64,000 bases of DNA from JADJVL01 sp046331545 (GTDB taxonomy: Bacteria > Acidobacteriota > Holophagae > Holophagales > Holophagaceae). The DNA lies in contig JAXLQR010000002.1 in the NCBI GenBank assembly GCA_046331545.1, positions 496,001 to 560,000 of the forward strand. Direction: 5' to 3'. The position numbers were made by a program, and so were the translations under genes. Shown piece by piece: positions 50,117 through 58,954 of the stretch (position 1 is its first letter; every line of letters starts with the position of its first letter). The notes beneath the pieces are model-generated. The model made no database searches. It saw only the letters and a program-made list of their open reading frames with translations, and had not been told where the DNA came from.

Positions 50117-50557
50117 GTGACCGACCTCGCGGCCCACGGGCAGCTCGTCCTCAAGCTCTACGAGCTCCGACGGGACCCCGAACTGCGCCGGGCCCGGGCC
50201 TGGTTCGCCTCGGACTTCGCCCCCGAGGGCCCCGAGGCCGTCCTGGCGCTGCTGGCCGGCGGCCACGACGCCAGCGCCGCCTACCGCATGGTGACCACCT
50301 ATTGGGAGATGGCGGCGGCCCTGGTGAACCACGGGGCCCTGGACCGCGGCCTCTTCCTCGCCGCCAACACCGAGCACGTGGTGGTGTTCAGCAAGCTCCA
50401 GCCGCACCTGGCGGGCCTGCGGGAGCTCATCCGCGAGCCCGGGTACCTGCGGGAGCTGGAGGTCCTGGTCGCCGCCATCCCCGGCGTCGAGGCCCTGCTC
50501 GCCTCCCGCCGGCGCTTCCTGCAGCGCTGGCGGGGCACCGCGGCCATGGCCCGCTGA
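50117..50557 (+). CDS. Hypothetical protein
   Basis: A 146-residue helical protein with GTG start; GAAGAGG lies six bases upstream. It begins TDLAAHGQLVLKLYELRRDP and continues with amphipathic helices (AAYRMVTTYWEMAAALVNHG, FLAANTEHVVVFSKLQPHL). It has no signal, membrane helix or known motif. The aromatic-rich four-helix look recalls DUF4760-type proteins, weakly. It follows the hydrolase gene by 11 bases and is likely in the TetR-headed operon. Confidence 0.65.
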   Translation: MTDLAAHGQLVLKLYELRRDPELRRARAWFASDFAPEGPEAVLALLAGGHDASAAYRMVTTYWEMAAALVNHGALDRGLFLAANTEHVVVFSKLQPHLAGLRELIREPGYLRELEVLVAAIPGVEALLASRRRFLQRWRGTAAMAR

Positions 50558-50564
50558 GGCGGCT

Positions 50565-51425
50565 TCAGCGCAGCCGGTAGGCCCGCCGCAGGGCCCATTC
50601 CCAGAGCCAGGCCGGCAGCAGCGCCTTCGCCTTGCCCGCCCAGAAGGCGTCCTTCCCGATGACGAGCCGGCGGGGGGGCCGCCGCCGCTCCAGGGCTTCG
50701 GCGATGCGCGCCGCACAGGCCTCGGCGCCCACGGCGCGGCGCTCGCCGTGCTCCCGCCGGAGTTCCATGTGGGCCTTCAGGATCCGCTCGTAGCGGGTAC
50801 CCTTCACGCGGTCCGGCAGGTCCCCCCAGACCTCCGAGAGGGTCTGGCGGAACCTCGTGCGGACGGCGCCGGGCTCCACGAGGATCACGCGAACCTCGGG
50901 GGCGACCTCCAGGCGGAGGGTCTCCGCCAGGGCCACCACCGCGTGCTTGGACGCGTTGTAGGGCCCCGCGAGGGGGATGCTGAGCCGGCCCAGCATGGAG
51001 GCCACCTGCACCACCCGGGCCTCGCCGGGCCGGCGGGCGTTGCGGCGCAGCACGGGCAGGAAGGCCCGGGTGAGGTCGTGCAGGCCCACCACGTTGGTCT
51101 CGAGCTGCCGCCGCAGTTCGTCGGCGGTGACGAACTCGAGGGGGCCCACCTGCCCGTAGCCCGCGTTGTTCACCAGGGCGGTGATGGGGACGTCCCCCGT
51201 CTCCGCCACCACCCGCGCGATGGCGACGGGGTCGGTGACGTCGAGGGCCTTCCTCCGCAGGTCCGGGCCGTCCTCCAGGCCCGCGAGGTCCGCCAGGGTG
51301 CGGGCGGTGGCGACGACGCCCCAGCCCCGGGCCCGGAGTTCTCCCACGAGGGCCCGGCCGATGCCGCTGGAGCATCCGGTGACCAGGGCCCAGCGCCGAG
51401 GCGGGTCCGCTGCGGGTGAGGCCAT
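50565..51425 (-). CDS. Short-chain dehydrogenase/reductase
   Basis: A 286-residue classical SDR. Cofactor motif VTGCSSGIGRALVGEL, structural NNAGYGQVGPLE, catalytic Ser in VVQVASMLG and YNASKHAVVALAETLRLE with Tyr and Lys. VRVILVEPGAVRTRF is typical of the extended C-terminal region. Convergent with the hypothetical gene (7-base gap). Substrate unknown. Confidence 0.9.
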   Translation of the reverse strand: MASPAADPPRRWALVTGCSSGIGRALVGELRARGWGVVATARTLADLAGLEDGPDLRRKALDVTDPVAIARVVAETGDVPITALVNNAGYGQVGPLEFVTADELRRQLETNVVGLHDLTRAFLPVLRRNARRPGEARVVQVASMLGRLSIPLAGPYNASKHAVVALAETLRLEVAPEVRVILVEPGAVRTRFRQTLSEVWGDLPDRVKGTRYERILKAHMELRREHGERRAVGAEACAARIAEALERRRPPRRLVIGKDAFWAGKAKALLPAWLWEWALRRAYRLR

Positions 51426-51439
51426 GGGCTTCCTGGCCG

Positions 51440-51465
51440 CGGGGAGGCGGGAGCGTCCCTCCCCG
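51440..51465 (-). terminator. GC hairpin after the 104-residue exported protein gene
   Basis: CGGGGAGG and CCTCCCCG pair across a ten-base loop, 19 bases after the stop codon in the direction of transcription. No T-run follows. Confidence 0.35.
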
Positions 51466-51483
51466 GCCGCGGCGACGGGGCGG

Positions 51484-51798
51484 CTACTTCTTCTTGGCGT
51501 CCTTCTTGGGCTCGGCCTTCTTGTCGTCCTTCTTGGCCGCGTCCTTGTTCTCGATCTCGGTGGCCGTCATCGTGTAGTACACGGTCACCTTGTCGCCCTT
51601 CTTCAGGCCCTCGGCGCCCTTGGTGCCCTTGGGGACGTTGATCTGCCACATCTCCTTGCCCTTCTGGACCGTGACGGTGTCCCCGGCGACTTCGGTGACC
51701 GGGCCGGTGACCTGGTAGCCCTTGGCGGCGGCGGCGTAGCCGAGGATGCCGAACGCGACGGCGACGGCGGCGAAGGAGGCGAGGCTCTTCAAGCGCAT
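51484..51798 (-). CDS. Small exported protein with Lys-rich tail
   Basis: A 104-residue protein. A signal peptide (KSLASFAAVAVAFGILGYAA) is followed by a beta-barrel-like region of about 50 residues (YQVTGPVTEVAGDTVTVQKG, WQINVPKGTKG, GDKVTVYYTMTATEIE). The last 20 residues are almost all Lys, Asp, Pro and Ala. AGGAG lies seven bases before ATG. It resembles small periplasmic OB/SH3-like proteins; function unknown. Confidence 0.75.
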   Translation of the reverse strand: MRLKSLASFAAVAVAFGILGYAAAAKGYQVTGPVTEVAGDTVTVQKGKEMWQINVPKGTKGAEGLKKGDKVTVYYTMTATEIENKDAAKKDDKKAEPKKDAKKK

Positions 51799-52109
51799 GG
51801 GAACTCCTGGGAGGGGTGTGGGGGAAGCCTAGCACAGGGCGGCAGGCCCGGGGGCTGGGGCCCCGGCGCGGCGCGCGGGCCGCTCAGGGGACCGAAACGA
51901 CCGCTCGTCAAGCCCGGCCGGCGGCCGGCGATTTTCGCCTGCGCCGGGCCGCCGCGGCGCGCACATTAGGGTCTGCACATCCCGGGGGCCTCCTCCGTTG
52001 GGTGACGGGCGGATCCGGGTGCTCACGTGCGATCCGAAGGGAAAACCGGGATGTGCACTCCGCGCGCCAGCCCCTCGGCGCGCGGTTCCTTCATCCCCGC
52101 CCGGGGACG
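51799..52109. other. Gap with inverted repeats between two minus-strand genes
   Basis: About 310 bases. It holds a perfect 12-base inverted pair TGCACATCCCGG (51974-51985) and CCGGGATGTGCA (52046-52057), and a 9-base-pair hairpin at 52060-52085. On the minus strand GGAGGAGG precedes a five-codon frame ATG TGC AGA CCC TAA. TTGACG near 51908 (minus) may be a -35 element for the downstream gene. Confidence 0.45.
52060..52085 (-). terminator. Hairpin after the alpha/beta hydrolase gene
   Basis: CCGCGCGCC / GGCGCGCGG, a perfect 9-base-pair stem with an eight-base loop, 25 bases past the stop codon of the hydrolase gene. No T-run. Confidence 0.45.
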
Positions 52110-52940
52110 CTACCGGCCGGCGGCGCCGGTGGCCACCGCGGCCTCGAAGTCGTTGAACAGCACGTCGAAGGTGTCGGGCTCGTCCCACATGATCCAGTGC
52201 CGGGCGTTCACGAAGTAGGAGACCGTGAGCTTCGGGATCCTGGCCATCCCCAAGCGCTGCAGGGCCTCCTTCTCCCGGGCCGGGTCGGGGATGAGGGCGC
52301 TGGAGGTGAAGAAGGCCACGGGCACCGTGAGGCCGGCGGCCTTCTCCGCGACGCTGTCGCCCACCCGGGAGGCCCGGTAGGCCTTGAGCACCGGGACCGG
52401 CACCTTCAGGGCGTCCTTCAGGGCCCGCGCCTTCTGGGCCTCGTCCGAGGCGAGGCCCCCGAAGAAGTCGCCGAGGGTGCGGGCCTCGTCGGTGTCCAGG
52501 CCCTTCATGAAGGCCTCCTCCCGCACGGCCTCCGCGGGGGCGAGGATGGCGTCCACCAGCACGACGCCGCGCACCGCCCCGGGGTCCGCGAGGGCCATGC
52601 GGACGGCGAAGCTCCCGCCGGTGCTGTGGCCGACCACCATCACCGGCGCCACCTTCAGCTTGCGCGCCAGGGCGGCCAGCTCGGAGGCGATGCCGTCGAG
52701 GTCCAGCGCGCCCTCCTTGAGCGCCGGCGCCGCGCTGTCGCCGTGGCCCGGCAGGTCCACGGTCACCACGGTGTGGTCCTTCTTCATCCGGGCGACCTGC
52801 TCGTCCCACACCTTCCGGTTCCCGCCGAACCCATGGATGAAGAGGACTCCGGGCCCCCTGCCCTCCTTCCTGTAGGCCAGCTCCGCGGACCACGCGGGTC
52901 CCAGGAGGGCGGCAAGCAGGATGGCGGCGAGGGGTCGCAT
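52110..52940 (-). CDS. Exported alpha/beta hydrolase
   Basis: A 276-residue protein with a signal peptide (RPLAAILLAALLGPAWSA). Oxyanion motif FIHGFGGNRKVWDEQ, strand VVTVDLPGHGDS, nucleophile VVGHSTGGSFAVRMA, acid near FTSSALIPDP and His in NARHWIMWDEPDTF. It is of normal length for the family. It lies 15 bases after the beta-barrel gene, so the two are likely co-transcribed. Substrate unknown. Confidence 0.86.
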   Translation of the reverse strand: MRPLAAILLAALLGPAWSAELAYRKEGRGPGVLFIHGFGGNRKVWDEQVARMKKDHTVVTVDLPGHGDSAAPALKEGALDLDGIASELAALARKLKVAPVMVVGHSTGGSFAVRMALADPGAVRGVVLVDAILAPAEAVREEAFMKGLDTDEARTLGDFFGGLASDEAQKARALKDALKVPVPVLKAYRASRVGDSVAEKAAGLTVPVAFFTSSALIPDPAREKEALQRLGMARIPKLTVSYFVNARHWIMWDEPDTFDVLFNDFEAAVATGAAGR

Positions 52941-52955
52941 GGGTCGCTCCTCAGG

Positions 52956-53774
52956 TCAGAAGATCCTCACCACGTTGAAGCCCAGCACCCAGTCCCCGCT
53001 CGGGGCGGGGCCGAGGCCGTTCGTGTCGCCGGAGAGCACCTGGTGAGCGGTGGTGCCCAGGACGTTGGTCGCCAGGAGGGAGAAGCGGTGCCCGCGGGTG
53101 CGGTAGGTGTAGCCGAGGGCCCACCCCGGCTCCAGGGCGCGGGTGGTGGAATTGAAGGCCACCCGGGTGTCCGAGAGCTTGCCGGGCCGGGGATAGTACT
53201 CCCCGTGGATCCGGTGGTGCTCAGCGACGTCCCATCGCACCGCCGCGGCGACCGTGGCGATGGGGTCGGGCTGGGTGGCGGACCGGTTGAGGTAGGCGGG
53301 CACGAGGGAGAAGGTCAGGTCCCCCACCAGGGCTTCCAGGGGCACCAGCACCGTGGCGCCCACCTTGCCTTCCCGCAGGCCCACGGTGGAAGGGTTGTCC
53401 TTGACCACCTCGTCGTAGCGCTCCACCCGCACCGCGGCGCGGAAGGCCTCCGAGGCCCAGACCTGCTTCTGCACCGCGAGGGTGAAGGTGCGCTGGTCCG
53501 CCGTGCGGTAGAGCTGCAGGTTCCAGCCCCGGAGGCCCTTGAAGCTGAAGTCCAGCCCCAGCCCCGCGAAGGCGTAGCCGTCGAGGCCGTAGGCGTCGGT
53601 GCCGTTGCTCCGGGCCCGCTCGGTGAAGCGGTGGGTGAAGCGCAGCCCGACATCCCCCATCCCCAGCGACTGGGCGGTGGGCAGGTTCAGGCCCAACGGC
53701 ACGTCCGAGGCCTCCTGGGCCGCCAGGCCGAAGGACCAGGCCAGCAGGAGGGCGGCTCGCGTCATCAGCACCAT
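52956..53774 (-). CDS. DUF5777-like outer-membrane beta-barrel protein
   Basis: A 272-residue protein with a signal peptide (RAALLLAWSFGLAAQ). The mature part alternates short amphipathic strands with aromatic ends: VGLRFTHRFTERARS, RGWNLQLYRTADQRTFTLAV, VGDLTFSLVPAYLNRS, HRFSLLATNVLGTTAHQVLS. It ends GDWVLGFNVVRIF, with the C-terminal Phe typical of outer-membrane barrels. The pattern resembles DUF5777 barrels seen near cytochrome or c-type electron-transfer genes, but none is here. GAGG lies close to ATG 53774; ATG 53765 is an alternative. Confidence 0.72.
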   Translation of the reverse strand: MVLMTRAALLLAWSFGLAAQEASDVPLGLNLPTAQSLGMGDVGLRFTHRFTERARSNGTDAYGLDGYAFAGLGLDFSFKGLRGWNLQLYRTADQRTFTLAVQKQVWASEAFRAAVRVERYDEVVKDNPSTVGLREGKVGATVLVPLEALVGDLTFSLVPAYLNRSATQPDPIATVAAAVRWDVAEHHRIHGEYYPRPGKLSDTRVAFNSTTRALEPGWALGYTYRTRGHRFSLLATNVLGTTAHQVLSGDTNGLGPAPSGDWVLGFNVVRIF

Positions 53775-53865
53775 GACCTCGGGTAGGGTGCCGAAGTTTA
53801 GACACCTTTTTCCCCCGGTGCCGGGGTGCAAGTGCTTTCAGGGGTGGATTTCGAGAAATCCGGCC

Positions 53866-55584
53866 TCAGAGCAGCGCCAGGATGCCCAGGAGGTAGAAGC
53901 TCAGCTCCGCCTTCACCTCGAAGGAGGCCCGGCCGGTGGTGAAGCGCTCGTGGTAGAGCCAGAGGTAGACCAGGGGGTAGGCGATGCAGGCCACCAGCAC
54001 CGCGCCGGAGAGCCAGGCCGCCGGACCGCTCTCCCGGGTGAAGGTGAGCCAGCCCATCAGCCCCGCCAGCCCCGCCAGGAGCATCGCCACCACGCCCTTG
54101 GCGGCCCGCTTGCCCAGGAGGATCGGCAGCGTCTCCTTCCCGATGATCTGGTCGTTCTGCATGTCGATGATGTCGTAGATGACCGTGCGGGCGAAGACCA
54201 GCACCGTCACGAGGGCGAGGGCGCCCAGGGCCGCCAGGTCGAAGGCCCGTCCCGAATGCCAGATCGGCATCCCCACCGCCACCACGCCCAGGGCCGCCGC
54301 CACCAGGACGTCCTTGGAGCCCGGGATCGCGGACAGGGAGAGGGCCTTCCCGCCGACCGGGAGCCTCAGCTTGTAGGCGATGCCGAGGAGCGAGGCCGCG
54401 GCCACCACCAGGAAGGGCCGGAGGCCGAGGAGCCCCGCCGTGCCCAGGGCCAGGCCGAGGGAGAGCAGCGCCGTCACCAGGAGGGGCTTGCGGTTCCGCT
54501 CCAGGAACCGGGCCCGGCCGGGCCCCTTGGCCCCGAGCCCCAGGGGATCGAGGTAGGGCGTCAGGAGGTACATGGCCAGCACGTAGCTGCCCGTGATGAC
54601 CGGGTACTGCCAGGCCCGGCCCAGGCCCATCCAGGCCAGCACGCCGAGGGTCATGAGCGCCGCGCCGAAGGAGAGGAGGAGCGGGGTCCCGAAGGCGGTG
54701 TAGACGAAGCGCGTGAGGCGGCCGGGGCCGTCCCCGAGCTGCTCCAGCACGTCCACCACCTCGTCCACCAGCCAGGTCGGCGTGGAGGCCCCGGCGAGCA
54801 CGCCGACGGTCTCCGAGCCCTTGAACTGCGTCAGGTCCAGCTCGGCGGCGGTCTCCACGTACTGCACGGGCTTGCCGTAGTGGTGGGCCAGCTCGGCGAG
54901 GTGCTTGGTGTTGGAGGAGGCCTTGCCGCCCACCACGATGACGCAGTCCACGGTCTGGGCCAGCTCCTTGGCCTCGTCCTGGCGCATCCAGGTGTCCTCG
55001 CAGATCGTGTTCTCCACGATGCAGTCCTGGGCCCGCGCCTGGATGGACTGCGAGATGGCGTGGAAGTCCTTCACCGTGAAGGTGGTCTGGGCCACGATCA
55101 GCACCTTCCTCAGCTGCTCCTCGGTGAGGGCGTCGGCCTCCGCCTGGCTGCTCACGATGATGGAGCCGTGCTCGGCGAAGCTGCGGTGGGCCACGCTCTC
55201 CGCGTGGCCGTGGCTGCCGAGGATGACGGTGAAGTAGCCCTTGGGGCTCCATTTCTTGATCTTGCTGTGGACCTTGGCGACCTCGGGGCAGGTGGCGTTG
55301 ACGATCTTCAGCTCGCCCCGGGCGGCGCGCTCCTTGAGGCCGCGCAGGTCCTGGATGGGGATGCCGTGGGCCCGGATCACCACCGTGCCGCCGCCCACCT
55401 TGTCCGGCGCCTCGGCCACCGCCACGCCCCGCTTGCCGATGAGGTCCAGGGCCTGGGGGTTGTGGATGAGGGGACCGAGCGTCTGGACCTCGGCCCCGCC
55501 CCGGGAGCTGGCCTCCAGGACCGCGTCCATGGCGCGTTTCACGCCCCAGCAGAAGCCCGCGGTCTTGGCGACGATCACCTTCAC
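53866..55584 (-). CDS. ispH: Fusion of IspH (HMBPP reductase) and a UbiA-type membrane domain
   Basis: A 572-residue protein. Residues 1-290 are IspH, the [4Fe-4S] enzyme that makes IPP and DMAPP in the MEP pathway. The three cluster cysteines are in KTAGFCWGVKRAMD, VNATCPEVAKVH and ENTICEDTWMRQDEAKEL; HGHAESVAH and GGKASSNTKHL are also present. Residues 295-572 are about eight membrane helices. They include FARTVIYDIIDMQNDQIIGK followed by ETLPILLGKRAAKG, like the second Asp-rich motif of UbiA prenyltransferases. The first Asp motif is not obvious. GTG at 55584 has AAGGA five bases upstream. The fusion links prenyl precursor supply to a prenyl-transfer module. Confidence 0.85.
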   Translation of the reverse strand: MKVIVAKTAGFCWGVKRAMDAVLEASSRGGAEVQTLGPLIHNPQALDLIGKRGVAVAEAPDKVGGGTVVIRAHGIPIQDLRGLKERAARGELKIVNATCPEVAKVHSKIKKWSPKGYFTVILGSHGHAESVAHRSFAEHGSIIVSSQAEADALTEEQLRKVLIVAQTTFTVKDFHAISQSIQARAQDCIVENTICEDTWMRQDEAKELAQTVDCVIVVGGKASSNTKHLAELAHHYGKPVQYVETAAELDLTQFKGSETVGVLAGASTPTWLVDEVVDVLEQLGDGPGRLTRFVYTAFGTPLLLSFGAALMTLGVLAWMGLGRAWQYPVITGSYVLAMYLLTPYLDPLGLGAKGPGRARFLERNRKPLLVTALLSLGLALGTAGLLGLRPFLVVAAASLLGIAYKLRLPVGGKALSLSAIPGSKDVLVAAALGVVAVGMPIWHSGRAFDLAALGALALVTVLVFARTVIYDIIDMQNDQIIGKETLPILLGKRAAKGVVAMLLAGLAGLMGWLTFTRESGPAAWLSGAVLVACIAYPLVYLWLYHERFTTGRASFEVKAELSFYLLGILALL

Positions 55585-55743
55585 GGAAGTCCTTTCCTGA
55601 CCTGCCCGGTCAGGCATCCAGGATACCCGGTGGCGCCGGGGTTTCACCCCTCCCTCCCGGCCCGGTTCCAGGAAAATCCTGGCGACCTCCCGGCCTTCCC
55701 AGTACCTTGGGCCTTCACCCGCCTCGCGCCTGGGATCTTCGGC

Positions 55744-56184
55744 ATGGCCAACGCCCCGCTCCTCCCCGTCACCCTGACCTGCAACACGGACCTGCGGTTC
55801 ATCGACCTCATCCAGGTGGTGGGCAGCGAGCTGCTCAAGCACATGAGCTTCTCCACCGAGGACGGGGAGCGGCTCTGGCTGGCCATCCAGGAAGGGATCG
55901 CCAACGCCATGCGCCACGGCAACAAGCTCGACAAGAAGAAATCCGTGAAGGTGGTCTTCACCCCCACGTCCGAGCTCATCGAGATCCGGATCCAGGACCA
56001 GGGCGGCGGCGTGGACCTGGCGTCCATCCCCAACCCGAACCTGCCGGAGAACCTCCTGAAGCCCGGCGGCCGCGGCGTCTACTTCATGAAGGCCGTGATG
56101 GACGACGTGGTCATGGACCGGGATCCCCAGGGCAGCACGCTGATCCTGCGCAAGCACCGCCGTCACCGCGAGGCGGAGGCCTGA
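55744..56184 (+). CDS. RsbW-like ATP-binding serine kinase (anti-sigma regulatory domain)
   Basis: A 146-residue HATPase_c protein. N box LAIQEGIANAMRHGNKLD, G1 IRIQDQGGGVD and G2 PGGRGVYFMKAVMDDVVM, the pattern of RsbW/SpoIIAB-type kinases. These bind sigma factors or phosphorylate STAS-domain antagonists. No sigma factor or STAS gene adjoins it, so its partner is elsewhere. It is divergent from the ispH fusion (159-base gap, nothing notable seen) and convergent with the Ser/Thr kinase gene. Confidence 0.88.
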   Translation: MANAPLLPVTLTCNTDLRFIDLIQVVGSELLKHMSFSTEDGERLWLAIQEGIANAMRHGNKLDKKKSVKVVFTPTSELIEIRIQDQGGGVDLASIPNPNLPENLLKPGGRGVYFMKAVMDDVVMDRDPQGSTLILRKHRRHREAEA

Positions 56185-56197
56185 GGCCGGCCGCCCG

Positions 56198-58915
56198 CTA
56201 GCGGAGCCCCTCCACCAGGTAGAGCTCGCTGAGCTTCTTCTCCCAGGTGAAGGCGAAGGCCTTCGCGTCCCCGGTCATGAAGACGCCCCGGGTCTGGAGG
56301 TGGCCGGCCGGGTCCGGCGGCGTCCAGGCCAGCACGGGCGTGCGGGTGCCGCGGTCGGGATCCAGCCGCGTGATGGCGACGGGGAGCACCGACAGCTCGG
56401 GCCGCACGAAGAGGGCGCGGCCGTCCGCGGTCCAGCCCAGGACGCGCTCGCCGGGCAGGAGGCCCCGCACCGGACGGGGAGCCCCGCCCTCCACCGGGAG
56501 GATGGCCCAGTCCCGCCCGTTGCCCGCGACGAAGCGGCTGCCATCCGGCGAGAGGGGCGCGATGCTGGCGAAGGCGATGCCGTAGCCCTCCGGCGAGAGG
56601 ACGCGGGGCGCGGCGCCCCGGCGGTCGAGGAGGACCCAGGCCTCCCTCCCGCCCTTCGCAAGGTTGACGACCGCCCGCTGGTGGTCGGGCAGGAGGTGCG
56701 CCACGTTGCCCACGGGCTCGAAGCCCTCCGGCACGGCCAGGGCGAAGGGGCTCCCCATCCCGGTGGGCACGAAGAGGATGAAGCGGCCGCGGGCCTTGGG
56801 ATCCTCCAGCGCCCGGGCTCCAAGCCCCGCCTCCCGGTAGGCCTGGACCCAGGCGGACTCGAGCGTCGCGGCGGCCTGGGCCCCGGTGTCCATGTTCACC
56901 CAGAGGCCGTCGGGCGTGATGGACTTGGCGAAGCCGCCGCCCAGGGCCAGGGGCGGGCCGCCGGCGAGGTCCCGCAGGAAGGACCGGTCCTGGGCCGTGC
57001 CGCCGTCGGTGGCGGGGGATTCCACGAGGAGCACCTTCGGACCGGCGGCGCAGAGCCCGGTGGCCTGGCTGCTGCTCAGGATGGAGAGGTCCACGGGCCT
57101 CGCGTCCCCGGCGCGCTGGGCCAGGACGCCCCGGCGCACCTGGTGCTGGGCGAGCAGGGCCCGCCCGTCCGCGGCGTCCAGGAGCTGCAGGACCCCCTGC
57201 CCCCGCCACAGGGCCCGCTGGGCCCCGCCCGGCCGGAGGCTCCAGAGGGTCGTCTGGTCCCCCTGGACCTCGGTGAACCAGAGGGTCGCCCCCGGGCCCC
57301 AGGCGAGGCCGGTGAGGGTCGCGCCGGAACCGTCCCCGAGCTTCGTGTAGAGCACCGTCCGGGCCCCGTCCTCTCCGTAGACCACGATGTCCGCGGCGCC
57401 GCGGCCGTAGTCCGCGTCCACGAGGGCGAGGCGCCGTCCGTCCCGGGAGAGGGCCAGCCGCCCGGGCGTGCGGGTGTTGGCGTCACAGGCCAGGATCTCG
57501 CGGCCCGGCGGGAAGTCCAGGCGCCACTCGGCGTGCCGGTCCTGGCGCAGGGTCGCCAGGCCCGTGCCCGCCCACACGGCCTCGGAGACCTGGTCCTGCA
57601 CCTCGCGCTCCGCGCCGCCGCCCCCGGGAACGCGCACGAGGGTGCCCGCGTGGGTGGCGCCGGAGACCAGCCGGGGTCCCCGGAGGAAGGCCAGCTCGTC
57701 CGCCGGGGACACCCCCAGCAGGAGGGCGTCGCGGATCCCGAGGGGCTTGGGGCCCGGGCTGCGGGGATCCAGCACGAAGAGCTCGGGCCGGCCGCCGCCC
57801 ACGCGCTCGGAAAAGAACACGGTGCGCCCGTCGGACCCGAAGCGGGCGGCCTCGATCGTGCCGGGAACGAAGGTGAGGCGCCGGAAGCCGGGCATGGCGC
57901 CGCCGCCCTCGCCCCGGGCCCACCAGCCCAGTCCCGCCGCGAGGGCCAGGGCCGCCCCGGCCCCGAGGAGGGCGGGAAGGCGGGAGGCCGGCCGGGGGGT
58001 CGCGGGGGCGCCCGCGGCCCAGGGCGCCGAGGACTCCAACCCCGACGCGAAGCTCTTCAGGGCGAAGGCCAGGTCCTCCGCCGACTGGAAGCGCTGGGCC
58101 GGCTGCTTCTCGAGGCAGTGGGCCACGATGCGCTGGAGCCCCGGCGGCAGGGCGCGACCGCTGGCCGGGACCAGGTCCAGGGGGTCGTCCCGGAGGATGG
58201 AGGCCACGGTCTCGCTGTGGGAGTCCCGGGCGAAGGCCCGGCGCCCCGTGAGCATCTCGAAGAGCACGGTGCCCAGGCTGAAGAGATCCGACCGCGCGTC
58301 CACCGCCTCGCCGCGCACCTGCTCGGGGCTCATGTACCCGACGGTGCCCAGCACCACGCCCCGCTCGGTCTGGGGTCCGGCGTCGTGCTGGAGGGCCTGG
58401 GTGGAGAGGTAGGACTGGGAGACGCCGCGCGGGGCCTCGGCCTGCTTCGCGAGCCCGAAGTCGAGGATCTTGAGGCGCCCTTCGGGGGTGATCCAGAGGT
58501 TGGCGGGCTTGACGTCCCGGTGGACCACGCCCCGGGCGTGGGCGGCGCCGAGGCCCGTGGCGATCTGGGTCGCGAGGTCCACGGCGAGGCGCTGGGGCAC
58601 CTTCTCCTGCTGGAGGCGGTCCCGCAGGGACTCCCCCTCCAGCAGTTCCATGACCGCGAAGGCGGTGTCGCCCGCGTGGCCCACGTCGAAGATCGCGGTG
58701 ATGTTGGGATGGTTCAGGGCCGCGATGGCCTTGGCCTCCCGCTCGAAGCGCAGCAGCGACTCCTCGTGGGCGGCGAGGTGCTCGGGCAGCACCTTCACCG
58801 CCACGAAGCGGTCCAGGCGCGTGTCCCGGGCCTTCCACACCTCGCCCATCCCCCCGGCGCCGAGCAGGGAGACGATCTCGTAGCGGCCGAGACGGGTGCG
58901 GGGTCCGAGGGTCAT
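56198..58915 (-). CDS. Serine/threonine protein kinase with C-terminal propeller-like domain
   Basis: A 905-residue protein. Residues 10-270 are a Hanks-type kinase: GAGGMGEVWKARD, AVKVL (Lys), HRDVKPANLWI (catalytic loop), ILDFGLAKQ and GTVGYMSPEQVRG. A Pro/Ala linker and one membrane helix (LPALLGAGAALALAAGLGWW) follow near residue 325. The rest is a periplasmic WD40/TolB-like repeat region (VFFSERVGGGRPELFVLDP; SRDGRRLALVDADYG). This layout is common in Acidobacteria and Myxobacteria. The signal and substrates are unknown. Confidence 0.92.
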   Translation of the reverse strand: MTLGPRTRLGRYEIVSLLGAGGMGEVWKARDTRLDRFVAVKVLPEHLAAHEESLLRFEREAKAIAALNHPNITAIFDVGHAGDTAFAVMELLEGESLRDRLQQEKVPQRLAVDLATQIATGLGAAHARGVVHRDVKPANLWITPEGRLKILDFGLAKQAEAPRGVSQSYLSTQALQHDAGPQTERGVVLGTVGYMSPEQVRGEAVDARSDLFSLGTVLFEMLTGRRAFARDSHSETVASILRDDPLDLVPASGRALPPGLQRIVAHCLEKQPAQRFQSAEDLAFALKSFASGLESSAPWAAGAPATPRPASRLPALLGAGAALALAAGLGWWARGEGGGAMPGFRRLTFVPGTIEAARFGSDGRTVFFSERVGGGRPELFVLDPRSPGPKPLGIRDALLLGVSPADELAFLRGPRLVSGATHAGTLVRVPGGGGAEREVQDQVSEAVWAGTGLATLRQDRHAEWRLDFPPGREILACDANTRTPGRLALSRDGRRLALVDADYGRGAADIVVYGEDGARTVLYTKLGDGSGATLTGLAWGPGATLWFTEVQGDQTTLWSLRPGGAQRALWRGQGVLQLLDAADGRALLAQHQVRRGVLAQRAGDARPVDLSILSSSQATGLCAAGPKVLLVESPATDGGTAQDRSFLRDLAGGPPLALGGGFAKSITPDGLWVNMDTGAQAAATLESAWVQAYREAGLGARALEDPKARGRFILFVPTGMGSPFALAVPEGFEPVGNVAHLLPDHQRAVVNLAKGGREAWVLLDRRGAAPRVLSPEGYGIAFASIAPLSPDGSRFVAGNGRDWAILPVEGGAPRPVRGLLPGERVLGWTADGRALFVRPELSVLPVAITRLDPDRGTRTPVLAWTPPDPAGHLQTRGVFMTGDAKAFAFTWEKKLSELYLVEGLR

Positions 58916-58954
58916 GGGGAGGGTCCAGGCAGCATACCCTGCCGGGCCCGCCGC

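Noticed and set aside
51960..52110. Possible cobalamin riboswitch
   Set aside because: AAGGGAAAACCGG and nearby hairpins look slightly similar, but the conserved GCAACTGT-like block and a downstream plus-strand gene are absent.
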